A stretch of DNA of 64,000 nucleotides, taken from positions 25,658,166 to 25,722,165 of the forward strand of contig CAIIXF020000011.1 of NCBI GenBank assembly GCA_903813345.2, written 5' to 3'. Source of the stretch: Owenia fusiformis. Its lineage: Eukaryota; Annelida; Polychaeta; Sabellida; Oweniidae. The translations under genes and the position numbers were made by a program. Below, piece by piece: positions 23,171 to 34,499 of the stretch (within the stretch, counting starts at the first letter, position 1; each line of letters begins with the position of its first letter). The notes below the pieces were generated by a model, which made no database searches, was not told where the DNA came from, and worked only from the letters and a program-made list of their open reading frames with translations.

Positions 23171-23300
23171 TCGTGTGCCTACGCCCCATGTTGTCATATG
23201 TAAAGACTGCTGATTGGTCAAACGTAATTAAGAAAAGTGTGATTGTCTTCATCTCCCCAAAGATTGTTATATAAGAAGGTGATTTTCCTTTGGACAATCA
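23171..23300 (+). promoter_or_regulatory. Core promoter of bHLH gene 1
   Basis: In order: TCGTGTGCCTACGCCCCATG (23171-23190), an NF-Y type CCAAT box CTGATTGGTCAA (23210-23221), TATATAA (23268-23274), and a candidate start site in GGACAATCAAGTC (23293-23305), about 30 bp downstream of TATA. The layout is repeated before genes 2 and 3. Confidence 0.75.
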
Positions 23301-23399
23301 AGTCTTTGGTAATTTGGGTTTTGCATAACTAAACACCTGTGGACCTGTTAGCTAGCAATAGCATCTAAAAAGGTACGACAGTGAGAGGTAACTGAAAAT

Positions 23400-24570
23400 A
23401 TGGTGAGACTTACGATGGACACGTTACTGGCATCAAACAATATAAAAGACTCATCATTTTCGAAACCCAAAAGAAAGAGAATACACATTCCACATAGTCA
23501 ACGTCCGACTGAATTTGTTGCACAGAGGAATGAACGCGAGAGAAGTCGCGTCCATAGCGTCAATGAAGCATTTATGGTCCTGAAGAAACACGTACCATTG
23601 AAAGTAAAGAATCCGTCTAAAAGAGTTTCAAAAGCAAAGATACTCCAAGCTGCGCTAGATCACATTCATAACTTACTGGACATTTTAGAAAGTAGAAAAT
23701 CACAAGAGAGTTGCTCAACTAAGAAAAGCAGCTTACAAAACAATAAACCGGGAGTGACACCAAATAATGAGAACCTAGTCAAGACACACAATGCATCTAC
23801 TACAATGACAACAACGAAAAAATATTCCGAATGCATTCCTGACATTAAAGAAAACCAAAACCATAAGATCACAAATGAACTATTATTCAACAATTCACAG
23901 TGCCATCGACAAATAGAACTTTCTGAACATGAACAATATTCGGCAAGTATGTACAACCAATACCGCCTAGGCTACCACCGCACCACCGAACAACAGCAAT
24001 ACATCACTCAAATAAATTCTACGTATGACCAATGTCAAAAGACATTATCCCAGTTTAACACTGAGCAGCGTTTATGCCAAGGATACAGATCCCATGCATT
24101 ACAGTCGGAACCATGGACGACCGGGAACACAACAGTGTCGCAACAAAATGAAGTAGAATACTTCCCAAGCACCGCTTATTCCTTTGCTAATGATCCAGAA
24201 ACCAGCATACCTTATCAAGTGAGTAAATTTTAATCGATTCAAAATATTTTGTCAGTTTTGTATGTCACCTCTTCAAGTATGTCGGTTAAGACTTTAGACT
24301 TGTAGCCTCTCACAAAGTCATTGTATTAATGTTTTGGCGTGTTTGGATTGATGCATCATTTACGTCCAGAACCTGACATAAACCTTTTACATTTTGTTCT
24401 TTCAGATGACAGAATCTTGGATGCACGGCCTTCCACCGAGTCCCGATTCCGGATTCGCAGACGACAAATCAACATCCGGTGTTTCTGAAATATCCTTTCC
24501 GATGATGGACGACGATTTTCCAGAAAATGTGTCGCATGCTTTCACTACAGAATTTGCAAGCAATAACTGA
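23400..24570 (+). CDS. Group A bHLH transcription factor 1 (327 aa, two exons)
   Basis: Exon 1 23400-24218, intron 24219-24405 (GTGAGT...TTCAG, phase 0), exon 2 24406-24570. It starts MVRLTMDTLLASNN. A basic stretch PKRKRIHIPH (23-32) may be a nuclear signal. The bHLH covers about 40-96: basic region RNERERSRVHSVN, helix 1 NEAFMVLKKHVP, loop with KNPSKRVSKAK, helix 2 ILQAALDHIHNLLDIL. The centre is Gln/Asn/Tyr-rich; exon 2 encodes MTESWMHGLPPSPDSGFADD then a Ser-rich acidic tail. It should dimerise and bind E-boxes in the nucleus. The family resembles achaete-scute/FIGLA-type group A bHLH, but VNEAF differs from the classical scute VNxGF, so the subfamily is left open. First of three tandem paralogues. 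Confidence 0.88.
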
Positions 24571-25003
24571 ACTGCTGAAAGAACACTCAAATATCTTACA
24601 TTCATGTTGGACTTTTCAAATATAAGATTTGCATATATAAAGAGCGACATTTTGGATTGTGAAATGTCGCGTTGCTCATAATCCTCATGGGCAATGCATG
24701 AACATGAAAGATCATAATTTTATTATCATTTTTATTAGTGTGGATTGAAGAGCACTTTTACTGTTTATTAAAGCATTGTGATAACTTTGATGTTTTTTCC
24801 ACATGTGCCAAAAGTTGAATCAATTGCTATATTTATATAGTAGCAAAATGGATGCTATGTGCATTGCTGGACATAACGGTTCTTCGAGGATGAAGCTATT
24901 CAAAAATAATCTTATATATTTATTGTTCTACGAATGTTCATGTACATATTTAATATATCAAAATTTACAAATGCATGTAGCAAAAACTATACGAGCAGTC
25001 GTT

Positions 25004-25009
25004 AATAAA
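25004..25009 (+). promoter_or_regulatory. Polyadenylation signal of bHLH gene 1
   Basis: AATAAA within GAGCAGTCGTTAATAAAT; the same context ends the gene 2 transcript, and TTAATAAAT recurs at gene 3. Confidence 0.7.
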
Positions 25010-25190
25010 TAATATATATTTTTCATAAATGTTTATCATGTTGTATGTTCTGAAATCGTCTAAACATATACTACTTGAGAGAGTTATATTTCTAATTCCT
25101 CCTAATTTGAAACATATTTTATACCCGTGTACCCGTGTTCCTAAAAAATGACCCAAGTGTCAAGCATTTTGTTAAAATTACAATATCACA

Positions 25191-26004
25191 GGCTGGTATC
25201 GAAAGATTTGTCCGCTGTGGCGAAGCAAGCTATTCTTCACAAAAACACTAAGAATACTTCACAATTTATTTTTTAACTCAAATATTTCGTTTTATCAAAG
25301 AAAATTACTTACCGCATGTAATCGCTGAATCATATGCAGGTAACCTTCACTTCTATTTGAACTCCAATAACGCTAGGAGTAAAAGCTATTGAAAACGGCG
25401 CCAGAGTATCAAACTCTAAAATGTCCAATTTCTTTTTTAACTTTTTAATGCCATAATACAGTGACACAATAATATTTACATATGTTTTCAGCATATCTCT
25501 GAATGTATTAATAAGATCAGGATGTATTGGGTCTTTTTAATTTTTCTATAAAAATAATGTTTACATTTTTGTCCGTTGTGACGGAGCAGTTTCAGAGTTC
25601 ACATTTGTAACTGCTACGTCACAGCGAACAAAAAAATTAAGCATTATTTATATGAAAAGAATTAAAAAGACCCAAAAAATCAATATCTCATTAATACCTT
25701 CAAAGTTATGCTGAAAACATATGTAAATATTATCGTGTCACTAAAAGTGCAATTAAAAAATTAAAAAAAGAAATGGTACATTTTGGAGTAGGATACTCCG
25801 GCGCTATTTTCAATAGCTTTTCCTCCTAGCGTTATGGGACTTCAATCAGAAGTGAAAGTTACCCGCAAATGATATATCCATTGCATGGAGTAAGTCATTT
25901 TCTTTGGTATAACGAAACAAATGAGTAAAAAATAAATTGTGTGGTTTCTTAGTGTTTTTATGAAAAATTACATACTCTATCACAGCGGACAAACGATACC
26001 AGCC
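25191..26004. mobile_element. 0.8 kb foldback MITE
   Basis: GGCTGGTATCG...TTTGTCCGCTGTG at the left is mirrored at the right (ending CGATACCAGCC at 26004). Virtually the whole element is two arms of about 390 bp, with shared internal blocks such as GAAAACATATGTAAATATTA, around a short centre near 25600. Non-coding. Sits between bHLH genes 1 and 2. Target duplication not clear. Confidence 0.75.
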
Positions 26005-26735
26005 AGTGGATATGACGATATGCGTTTAATGTTATTCCTAATTTAACATCAAATGAAGTAAGAATTATTGTATCGTGTATTAGCTATATTTACGTCCCTG
26101 TGAGTTCCGAGGTTATAATACCAATCTGGTCACCTTGGTTTATGTATCACGCCGTGTATGCGCTGTACCCCCACCTACCACGCATAAAATTTTAATTTCA
26201 TAATTTGCCTTCAAAATACAAAAAATTCAATTTTGCCCCAGTCTAAATACGAGTAAGCGACTTTACAATGTAAACACTTTTAAAGTAGAATTTAACCCTT
26301 TCTCAAACATTTTCTGGGATTCTAACGAGGCGACAATGGATTTTAAAACTTCAAAAATCATGGTTAGTATGCTTTTTCTGAGCAAGGTACCCCTAAAGTG
26401 TCAATATATGACAAAAGTGGGCGTGGCACTTCATTGAATCCCATGTGAAAATCAGGTTTCTTCCCAAACTCGCTTTGGAATATTTAACTTTTTTACACTC
26501 ACAAAAACAGTACTTTACATTTTGTAGAGTAAAATCTAGGGTTGGTGTTCACCATTTTCAACTTTTTCCAGTGGACATTCTTAAAGTGGCAAGCATCTCA
26601 CAATGTTGAGAAATAGCTTTGTCGATATTGCATAATATAATCATTGCAAAATTAATGAATGGATTACCCATGTCCTCTGATAATGTTCCGGAAAATATTT
26701 TTTGGAGCTATACTTTTGATAAAAGAAATTGGAAC
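26005..26735. other. Intergenic between bHLH genes 1 and 2
   Basis: No gene seen. A short match AAAAGTGGGCGTGGCACTT near 26410 is shared with the long TIRs at 6.5 and 10.9 kb. Confidence 0.4.
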
Positions 26736-26737
26736 TA

Positions 26738-26950
26738 CAGGGTGTACCAAAAACAACAATGAATATCTCTTCAACCGATAAAGTTTGCTCAATTAAAGAT
26801 AGTTAAATTTTCTTTAAGTTGACAAAGTTTCACCACTATAGGTAGTATATGGCTCATTCGTTGGCTATCTAAATAATGTGCTCCAATAGAGCACCGCGTC
26901 TCTGAAGACGATTTTGCTAGGCGTTTGCAAGTCTTAAGAGATCTGAAATG
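26738..26950 (-). mobile_element. Mariner terminal fragment
   Basis: Begins CAGGGTGTACCAAAAACAAC after TA (26736-26737). On the minus strand it retains the transposase tail RLQRRGALLEHII and a stop, matching the tail of the relic at 11990-12808. The rest of the element is gone. Confidence 0.7.
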
Positions 26951-27115
26951 ATGGGATCGCATGTAGTTCTAGTACTACTTACCTTTGTTAATACATTTAG
27001 GGTTTGAATCTCGGAGATATATAGAAAAAATAACCAAGAGGTTTTGTATGATATATTTGGTGTATTAACCTAGCTTATTGAAACCAGGAATTAATCTTGG
27101 TACTTACAGGGCTGG

Positions 27116-27315
27116 TAAATGTAGTTAATACACATGTGGAGTTTTGTGGTAAAATTACGAGCAATTCTTCTGCCTATTGGATATCAAATTAGGGATGACA
27201 TAAACAACACACCATTTGTCATATTGTCGATTTAAGAAAATGCTAGACGGTTGTTCATTTTGGGCGCCAGTCGAGTTTGTAGAACACAGGTATTTGTTAC
27301 AAATTAGGGGAATAA
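27116..27315 (+). repeat. bHLH-locus dispersed repeat, copy b
   Basis: Well preserved: TAAATGTAGTTAATACACAT, TGTGGTAAAATTACGAGCAA, AGGGATGACATAAACAACAC, GCTAGACGGTTGTTCATTTT, GGGCGCCAGTCGAGTTTG. The junction ACTTACAGGGCTGGTAAATG serves as the empty-site reference for the MITE at 33622-33807. Confidence 0.75.
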
Positions 27316-27365
27316 CAGAGATTTAACGATATGACATTATAAAAATATGTTTCAATTTATTAGCG

Positions 27366-27485
27366 CATATAACAACATACTGTTTGTCATGTTGTAAAGT
27401 TAATAAATGCTAGACAGTTGTTCATTTTCGGCGCCAGCTCAGTTACAGGAAAACGGGTATCTGTTTCAAATTAGGGGAATAAATG
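27366..27485 (+). repeat. bHLH-locus dispersed repeat, copy c (partial)
   Basis: Has the right half only: ATAACAACATACTGTTTGTC, GCTAGACAGTTGTTCATTTT, GGCGCCAGCTCAGTT, CAAATTAGGGGAATAAA. It directly follows copy b. Confidence 0.6.
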
Positions 27486-27868
27486 AAATTTGAAAAATAG
27501 ATATTTATTAATTAAACGAATAAATATTTTCACTTTGCAAATGCATATAAGATATTTCGGGGCAATGATTTTTGAATGGGTCCCGGGTTTGCTAGTGGAA
27601 CCATAAGTCAATATAGTGTAATTGAAATTACTTTTTTCAATACAAAACCCATATAATATATGATATAATAAGTGCGCATGCTAAATCAAGTTAAGGAACT
27701 TGGCGAGGAGGAGGTTTAGAGAAATCTCAAGGTACATCAAACATTGATATTTGACCCATTTCATTCTTATGGATTTTTAGTTACTATTACGCCAGTATGG
27801 TACAAGATTCATCGCGTGGCACAGAATAAAATACCGCTATAAATTGTATTTAGATATACTCCAGCGTC

Positions 27869-27975
27869 GTAAAGTTAATACAGACGTGGAGTTTGATAGT
27901 AAAATTACCATCAATTCTTCCGCTTATTTGATATCATATTAGGGATGACATATACAACAATCTGCTTGTTATGTT
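27869..27975 (+). repeat. bHLH-locus dispersed repeat, copy d (partial)
   Basis: Left half: GTAAAGTTAATACAGACGTG, GTAAAATTACCATCAATTCT, TCCGCTTATTTGATATCA, TAGGGATGACATA. Confidence 0.6.
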
Positions 27976-28593
27976 TTAATTGCACCCACTAAGTATCATT
28001 CCAGTCGTAATTTGAGAAGCGCATTTTTGTCTGCGTTAAACCCAGCGACGTGGTAAATATACCGTGAAGTAAAACGCGTGTCAGTATTATCGCCCATGGT
28101 AAATGCACGTGGATGATACTCTAAACAATTACTTAGGAATAATTTTGGCATCAAGTGTGAAGTTTGAAGTGATTGCAATTGCATTCAGGTTGGGATTTGT
28201 CCCCAAAATATCAAACGTTTTGGATTCTTTCAATTAAATGATGTTGGAGGTATAAGACTTTGTAAAATGTTGATATCTTATCAACTTTTTTATCAGAATC
28301 GAAAGACTACATCTACTTTTCCGATCTATGTCCAAAAAGCAAGGGATTCTCCTGATATGAAGTCAGAATTTTTTGGAAAAATTGGAATGACATTAAATGA
28401 ATGCAAAAGTATTGCTTAAAATGCTGGCAATTTTCAAAACGTTCTCTGATCTCATCTCGGCTCTATCCGTTTTACTTCCTTTAAGATACCTAGAGAATAC
28501 TTTTATGACTATAGTTAAATCAAACCTTTAATACTGATTTTTAGAGGAAAGAAAGTTACATGGTATTACCCATTGTTATTATTCAATCCAACT

Positions 28594-28668
28594 GTTTATC
28601 TAACTGTATGTATTTATCAAATTAATGTAATTGCTGCACTTGAAGATCCATGTGGCCCAAGTGACATC
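28594..28668 (+). promoter_or_regulatory. Distal conserved non-coding block, gene 2 copy
   Basis: Counterpart of 22232-22306 (GTTTATCTAACTGTATGT, ATTAATGTAATTGCTGCAC, AAGATCCATGTGGC). About 1.5 kb before the gene 2 start codon. Confidence 0.5.
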
Positions 28669-28914
28669 GTTTTAAAATGAGAATCGTAATCATAAAATAA
28701 TTACTTATTTAAGTCCTTGCTTCATTGAAGGAAGCAGACTATATCATGTATATACCAAATAGCCGTTTATCGTGGAACGCATTCTGAGTTCCTTTTTAGA
28801 GGTTTGAGTAAAATTCTTTACCACAGGGTAAAACCTTTCAATACGCGAATGAAACCAAGTTAGATGCTATCCCATTGTCATAATCCAAATCTAGAAGGAA
28901 TCCTGAGGTGTATG

Positions 28915-28986
28915 CACACGTTTGACACGCGAATTTGAGTAAAACGCTTAGTTGAAGTGGTATCACCCACAATATGACCACTGTGC
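28915..28986 (+). promoter_or_regulatory. Proximal conserved non-coding element, gene 2 copy
   Basis: Same order and orientation as 22581-22652, only one base different by eye over the 72 bp. Weaker similarity extends on both sides (about 28840-29070 against 22500-22735), including AGCGYATGTCACTCAGTGG. Confidence 0.65.
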
Positions 28987-29919
28987 TTTCGCTTCTTAAA
29001 TGGCCATACAAGCCTTTCTCACAGCAAATCAATTAAGAAAATGAAATTAGCGTATGTCACTCAGTGGTTCAACACTTTTTGGTTTAATCTTGTTTTCAAC
29101 TTGTTTTAATTGTTTCAATATTGAGCAGGTTGTACAAAACTGAGACTCTTTCCACAATTGTTCAATTTCAAATCATACCTTGCAAGATAAAAAATCAAAC
29201 AACTTTGACATATTCCAATGTTTTTTACCTGACAGTTTATTTTTAATCTGGTCGGGCCAAGTAGGGTGATGTTTAAAACATTGCCACAGTAATCTGACAG
29301 ACACTAAAGTGATTCGAATGTTTATTTGTGTTAATGCGGAGTAACAAATGTATTTTTAAACAATGACACGATTTTACTTGACCTTATACTTTTAATTTTA
29401 ATACAATATGAAGTAGTCAATGGTACACTACAATACAATGAAGTTACTGGCCCCTGTGAATAGTCTAATCTTCAAGCAAAACATATATTTACAGACCCAT
29501 AGATCAAAATTAAATTAATGTGAAAATTAGATAAAATCCCAAAGTCGGCTAATAAAAACACAGAATGAAATTCTGCGCAAAGGGCTGGCGTGAAACAGTC
29601 AGTCCACCCAAGTAGGGAAAATGGTTTGAACGGAGAATTTTTGAGACGCTGCTTCCTAGGCAATGAGAAATGTCTTCACACCTGGGGGCAATGCAGCACG
29701 CGTTGACAATTCATATGCAGTTTCTGTCTTATTTAGTTTTATTGTATTTAAAATCATTGCTTATTATTAAGTATTACACATATTTTCACAGTCCTTTTTC
29801 AAATATACAATTAATTGAGAATATTAATCATTGCGATATTATGGGGGTAGCTACTTCATATAATAGCAAAGAAATGTGGGTCTTGCCCGTATGTATCACA
29901 ACCCGAGCTCGGTAACTAT

Positions 29920-30042
29920 TCGTGTGCCTACACCCCATGTTGTCTTATATAACGACCGCTGATTGGTCAAGCAAATTGCTGATTGTCTTCATCTTCTCGA
30001 AGATAGTTATATAAGCCAGTAAAATTTTAATTTGGTCAGTCA
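29920..30042 (+). promoter_or_regulatory. Core promoter of bHLH gene 2
   Basis: TCGTGTGCCTACACCCCATG (29920-29939), CCAAT box CTGATTGGTCAA (29959-29970), TATATAA (30008-30014) and an initiator-like TCAGTCAAGTC (30036-30046). Confidence 0.75.
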
Positions 30043-30133
30043 AGTCTCACCTGGATGTTCGTTCATCTTCAATGCGATTTCGATTTATATTATTTTTAAA
30101 CAAACGTCAAGCAGTTAAGAGTAAACTGAAAAT

Positions 30134-31449
30134 ATGGTAGGAACAACCATGGACACATTGGCATCAACTAATATGAAAGCAGAATCGTCATATTCGAAAC
30201 CTAAAAGAAAGAGAATACACATTCCACATAGTCAGCGTCCAACTGAATTTGTTGCACAGAGGAATGAACGCGAGAGAAGTCGCGTCCATAGCGTCAATGA
30301 AGCATTTATGGTCCTGAAGAAACACGTACCATTGAAAGTAAAGGATCCGTCTAAAAGAGTTTCAAAAGCAAAGATACTCCTAGCGGCGCTAGACCACATT
30401 CATAACTTACTAGACTGTCTTGAAAATGGAAAATCACAAGAGAGCTGCATAACTACGCATAGTAGCCTGCAGAACCACCAGCCGGGGAAGAAATCTCGGA
30501 CACAAATAAAGAAGCGCCAAGTAAAGAAACACACTGCATCTAATACAATCACAAATACTAAAACGGCCGAATCATATTTCGAATGCATTCCTGAAGTTAA
30601 GGAAAATCAGTTTCATAAAAGCACAGATAGACTGTTGTACAACGATAACTCACAGTTCCATTCTCAAATGCAACTCGCTCAATATGAACAATATTCGCCA
30701 AATATGTACAACCAATATCGTTCAGAGTTCCAAACCACGCAACAACAATTCACCACTTCGCCAAATTCTGCTTACGGACAATATGAAGCATCATCCCAGT
30801 TTGACAATGAGCGACATTTTAGCCAAATGGAGCCTGCAGTCCAAGAATACATGGGCCATTCATCACTCTCTGAATCGTGGATGCCAGCGAACACAGCAGT
30901 GCCGGAACAAAATGCAACTGAGTACTACCCAAATACCGTTCAGACGATTTTCCGAAACCCTGAAAGTAGAACACCTTATCAATATCAAGTGAGTACATTT
31001 GATCATTTTGTCAGTTTTGTATGTCAACTTTCACTTTTGTATGTCACTTTTGTATGTCAACTTTCAGTTTTGTATGTCAACTTTCACTTTTGTATGTCAA
31101 CTTTCACTTTTGTATGTCAACTTTCACTTTTGTATGTCAACTGTCAACCTTTTCACGCATCAAGTTTTCATTTGACGTTCCTGCGGAAATAATATTTTTG
31201 TAAAGTTTTACATATTTGATTGACATTTCATTAACTTCCATAGCTGGAAAATGTCTAAATATTCACTCTATTTTCCTTCAGATGACAGAATCTTGGCTAC
31301 ACGACCTTCCGCTGAGTCCCAATGATTCCGGATTCGGAGACGACAAATCAACATCGGGCGTTTCTGATATGTCATTTCCTCTGACGGATGACGATCTCTC
31401 TGAAAATACATTGAACAATTTAATACCTCATCCAGAGACTAAATACTAG
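30134..31449 (+). CDS. Group A bHLH transcription factor 2 (340 aa, two exons)
   Basis: Exon 1 30134-30988, intron 30989-31281 (GTGAGT...CTTCAG, phase 0), exon 2 31282-31449. It starts MVGTTMDTLASTNMK. Residues 23-96 (PKRKRIHIPH through the bHLH) are almost identical to gene 1, with few silent changes as well; differences include KDPSKR for KNPSKR and ILLAALDHI for ILQAALDHI. The middle is Gln/Tyr/Ser-rich and diverged. Exon 2 encodes MTESWLHDLPLSPNDSGFGD, then a Ser/Asp-rich tail ending PETKY. Role as for gene 1. The intron carries a 20 bp minisatellite (31012-31145). An unspliced frame would run into the minisatellite; the splice model is preferred because the same sites are conserved in all three genes. 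Confidence 0.88.
31012..31145 (+). repeat. 20 bp intronic minisatellite
   Basis: About 6-7 units of TTTTGTATGTCAACTTTCAC, one shortened. Gene 1's intron has a single TCAGTTTTGTATGTCA at the same place, so the array grew from ancestral intron sequence. Confidence 0.9.
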
Positions 31450-31752
31450 ACTGCACAAAGGACCGTCCATCCAAATAGTCTCAACTCGTTGAATCAAAGT
31501 TACTAACATTTTTATGATGCTTATGCATCATGAGCTTTGAACTGTGAAATAGATAACGCATAGTCAATGCTTGAACGGTGAAATATATACTAGTCATCAA
31601 ATTAGATGCTGTGGTAGTGTTGTAATAGAATGGATGCTATGCTATATGTAACTATTTTTCATAATATTGCATGTATTTATTGGTCAAAAATGTACATATT
31701 TGTATATAAATCTTACAAATGCATGTAGGTTTTAATTATATGAGCAGTCATT

Positions 31753-31758
31753 AATAAA
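31753..31758 (+). promoter_or_regulatory. Polyadenylation signal of bHLH gene 2
   Basis: AATAAA in GAGCAGTCATTAATAAATT, about 300 bp after the stop. Confidence 0.7.
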
Positions 31759-31799
31759 TTATAATTATATTTTTTTATAAATATTTGTTACCACGTCGT

Positions 31800-33210
31800 T
31801 TCTTCTAATCTGTAATCTAATATTAACAACATCCTGAATCAGTTTGTTCTTCTGGTGCATATTAATCAAATGAATTTTTATCTTGCTAACTTTTATTTGT
31901 CAACTGCGTGACCTTACTTTGTGCGTGAACGTTCAGCTCGCATCAGTCTTAAAGCCCCTTCCAACCATGTAAAGTTTGACCCACCTCGGCTTATATACAT
32001 ACATGTACTAGTGTATTTGTTGTGCATATAAAAGTGACATTTTACTGTTTGAATGAAATAGTCCGAAATCAATATTTCTAATTATCAGATGCCTCCACTC
32101 GTCTAGAACAGAAAAGGGGACCCATAGAATTTTAAGATTTTGTAAAATTGTACACCCCCTCCAAAATGTGAAACCCCCGACTCGATTTTCACAGTGTGTT
32201 AAAGCCTGAAAATGTTTGAAAAACATATTCCCTTTTTATATATTTGATGATTTTTAGTCACAATTTCTGAGGTTTCGAAGCAAGGAGTAGGGAATAAAGA
32301 AGATGATGTTGCAAAATATTTTGTGGGGAGTGTACATTTGATTCAGTCCCCACATTTCAAATTCTGAAATTAAGATGTTGAAGGTGTACACTACGTACGC
32401 AATCACCGCGTGATATACAAGAAATTGGGCGACCAGATTCGGTGCTCACAGCAGACCTAAATGTAGTTAATGAAAATGGCAAAATTAAAACAATTCTTCC
32501 GCTTATTTGATAACAAATTAGGAATGACATAAACAGCATATTGTTTATCTTAATTCAATTTCAATAAAATACTAATTGCTTTTCATTTTTAGGCGCCAGT
32601 CCAGTTTGAAGAACACGATTATTGGTTTCAAATTAGGGAAATTAACGGCGAATATTGACGATGTGATTTAAATGTTGAAAGTTCAATTTCTTTGCCTTTT
32701 AGTAGAAATAAGTTTTTATTTCCGTATTGAATTCAAAGGATACAAATTCAAGTAAATACAATCTCAAAATATCTTAAAATGAACTTTGCCTGTCATATTC
32801 TTAAAAGAGCAGTCAGTTTCATCTCGCCGCGGCAGTGATTTTGGTAGCAATTGTGAATTCATCTGACGGCTGCCGGTTTAACTTACAATTTTATGGTCAA
32901 CTTATTTAAGTACATGTATGTATAGTACCTGTCATTATATGCCACAGAATAGTAGGTTTGAGCGACAGTTAAATACGCGAATGCTCCCTTAGTCTTTTTC
33001 ACTAAAATGGAATGTTTCCAATGTGTACGCACAAATACCTAAAGAGAAGAAAAAAAGATGATTTCATAACAAAGTAAGGGAGAGAAACAAGTAAGAGCTC
33101 AATGATTGAAATGAGAAACAAACACCCAATATCCTAAACTATATGATAATTGCACCAAGTAAAACCCCCTACAATCCATTCAGGAATTAATGTCACAATC
33201 AAAACTCATA
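31800..33210. other. Intergenic between bHLH genes 2 and 3, first part
   Basis: No gene seen apart from the dispersed-repeat copy at 32458-32648. Confidence 0.5.
32458..32648 (+). repeat. bHLH-locus dispersed repeat, copy e
   Basis: TAAATGTAGTTAAT, CAATTCTTCCGCTTATTTGA, AGGAATGACATAAACAGCA, GGCGCCAGTCCAGTTTGAAG, CAAATTAGGGAAATTAAC. Confidence 0.7.
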
Positions 33211-33569
33211 TACTCTGCGCGCAGAGTCTAGTTATAAATTACGCGAAGGCAAAGCTTTCTTTTGGAAAGCAAGGTCGAACGAATCCGAAGGGTAAACCCC
33301 ATATGATTTTTGTACATCTCATCCATGGCTTCATGCTGAAGCAATGACAAATGTAAAACAACATTGAACAACGTTAAAAGGTTCCTAATGCTTTTGATCA
33401 TGACATAGTCGTAGTCTATATTTCGTATTCATACAAGATGAATATTTTTACACAAATTGTTATCACCGGCATTGTTAAATATAATAATGTATTAACTACC
33501 CTTTGCATTCGTTCGACTTTCCTTCTTAAAAGAGAGCTTCGTTTATAACCAGACTCTGCGCGCAGGGTA
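33211..33569. mobile_element. MITE with GCGCGC-containing termini
   Basis: TACTCTGCGCGCAGAGTCT at the left, mirrored at the right (read inward TACCCTGCGCGCAGAGTCT); arms about 85 bp with shared GTTATAAA, GTCGAACGAAT and AAGGGTA. Non-coding. Confidence 0.7.
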
Positions 33570-33621
33570 TGTATTAACCTTTGAACCAGGGTGGTAAATT
33601 AACCTGTTAGCATTTACAGGG

Positions 33622-33807
33622 CAGGCCCGTAGCCAGAATTTTCCAAGGGGGGTTCACTTTTCCTAAAAATTCTAGGGGGGGTTCACTTTGGCATATTTGG
33701 CCAAAAATCACACAAAAAATGGTCAGAATGGTGAAAGACTGCATGATTTTGAATGAAATTTTGGCCAGGGGGGGGGGTTCCCCCGAACCCCCCTGGCTAC
33801 GGGCCTG
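33622..33807. mobile_element. 186 bp MITE, CAGGG target duplication
   Basis: Starts CAGGCCCGTAGCCAG and ends CTGGCTACGGGCCTG, with G/C homopolymer-rich arms. Flanked by CAGGG (33617-33621 and 33808-33812). Copy b of the dispersed repeat (27107-27120) shows the unoccupied site with a single CAGGG. Confidence 0.8.
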
Positions 33808-33816
33808 CAGGGCTGC

Positions 33817-34017
33817 TAAATGTAGTTAATACACGTGGAGTTTTGTGGTAAAATTACGAGCAATTCTTTCGCCTATATGATCTCAAATTAGGGATGACAT
33901 AAACAACACACCATTTGTCATATTGTAATTTTCAGAAAATGCTAGACGGTTGTTCATTTTGGGCGCCAGTCGAGTTTGAAGAACACGGGTATCGGTGTCA
34001 AATTAGGAGAATAATAG
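33817..34017 (+). repeat. bHLH-locus dispersed repeat, copy f
   Basis: Close match to copy b, including TTGTGGTAAAATTACGAGCA, GCTAGACGGTTGTTCATTTT and GGGCGCCAGTCGAGTTTGAA. Confidence 0.75.
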
Positions 34018-34084
34018 ATATTTAACAATATGACATCATTAATAGATATTTTACTTTACCAGTTTACCTGTGTAAGTTAATATA

Positions 34085-34178
34085 TTTTCCAAACAAGGGA
34101 AAGTGGATTTTAAATGGATCATGGAATAGATCTCTATTCAATGATCCATTTAAAAACCACTTTCCCTTGTTTGGAAAA
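34085..34178. repeat. 94 bp near-perfect hairpin
   Basis: TTTTCCAAACAAGGGAAAGT at the left pairs with the right arm ending CCCTTGTTTGGAAAA; pairing continues through TTTAAATGGATCAT to a tiny loop near 34131. The stem is about 44 bp with few mismatches. MITE, or less likely an RNA hairpin. Confidence 0.75.
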
Positions 34179-34499
34179 CAGTTTATCACTTTTTAAATTA
34201 ACATTTTTTAATAATGAAATAGCGTAAGAAAAGGCGACAATAATGCAGTACAGGTCCTCCACAATTTATGTTATCTTTCTCATGAATTTCATATTTGCAA
34301 ATAAAAAAGAATCTATTTATAACATTTAGCATTCAAATTTTCCATAAAATAATTAACACGATCTCTGGCAGATGATGATTTTTAAAAACTTGCATTTTCC
34401 TTATAATTAAAAACTTTAAAAGACAATACTCCCGGTTTGGATGTATTTTTCACTGCCTTGTTATTTCATGTATTTTGAATGAAAGCAAGACAAACTTGA

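Noticed and set aside
26400-26420. GTGGGCGTGGC match to the long-TIR element
   Set aside because: Similarity stops after about 19 bp; could be chance or a common GC-box.
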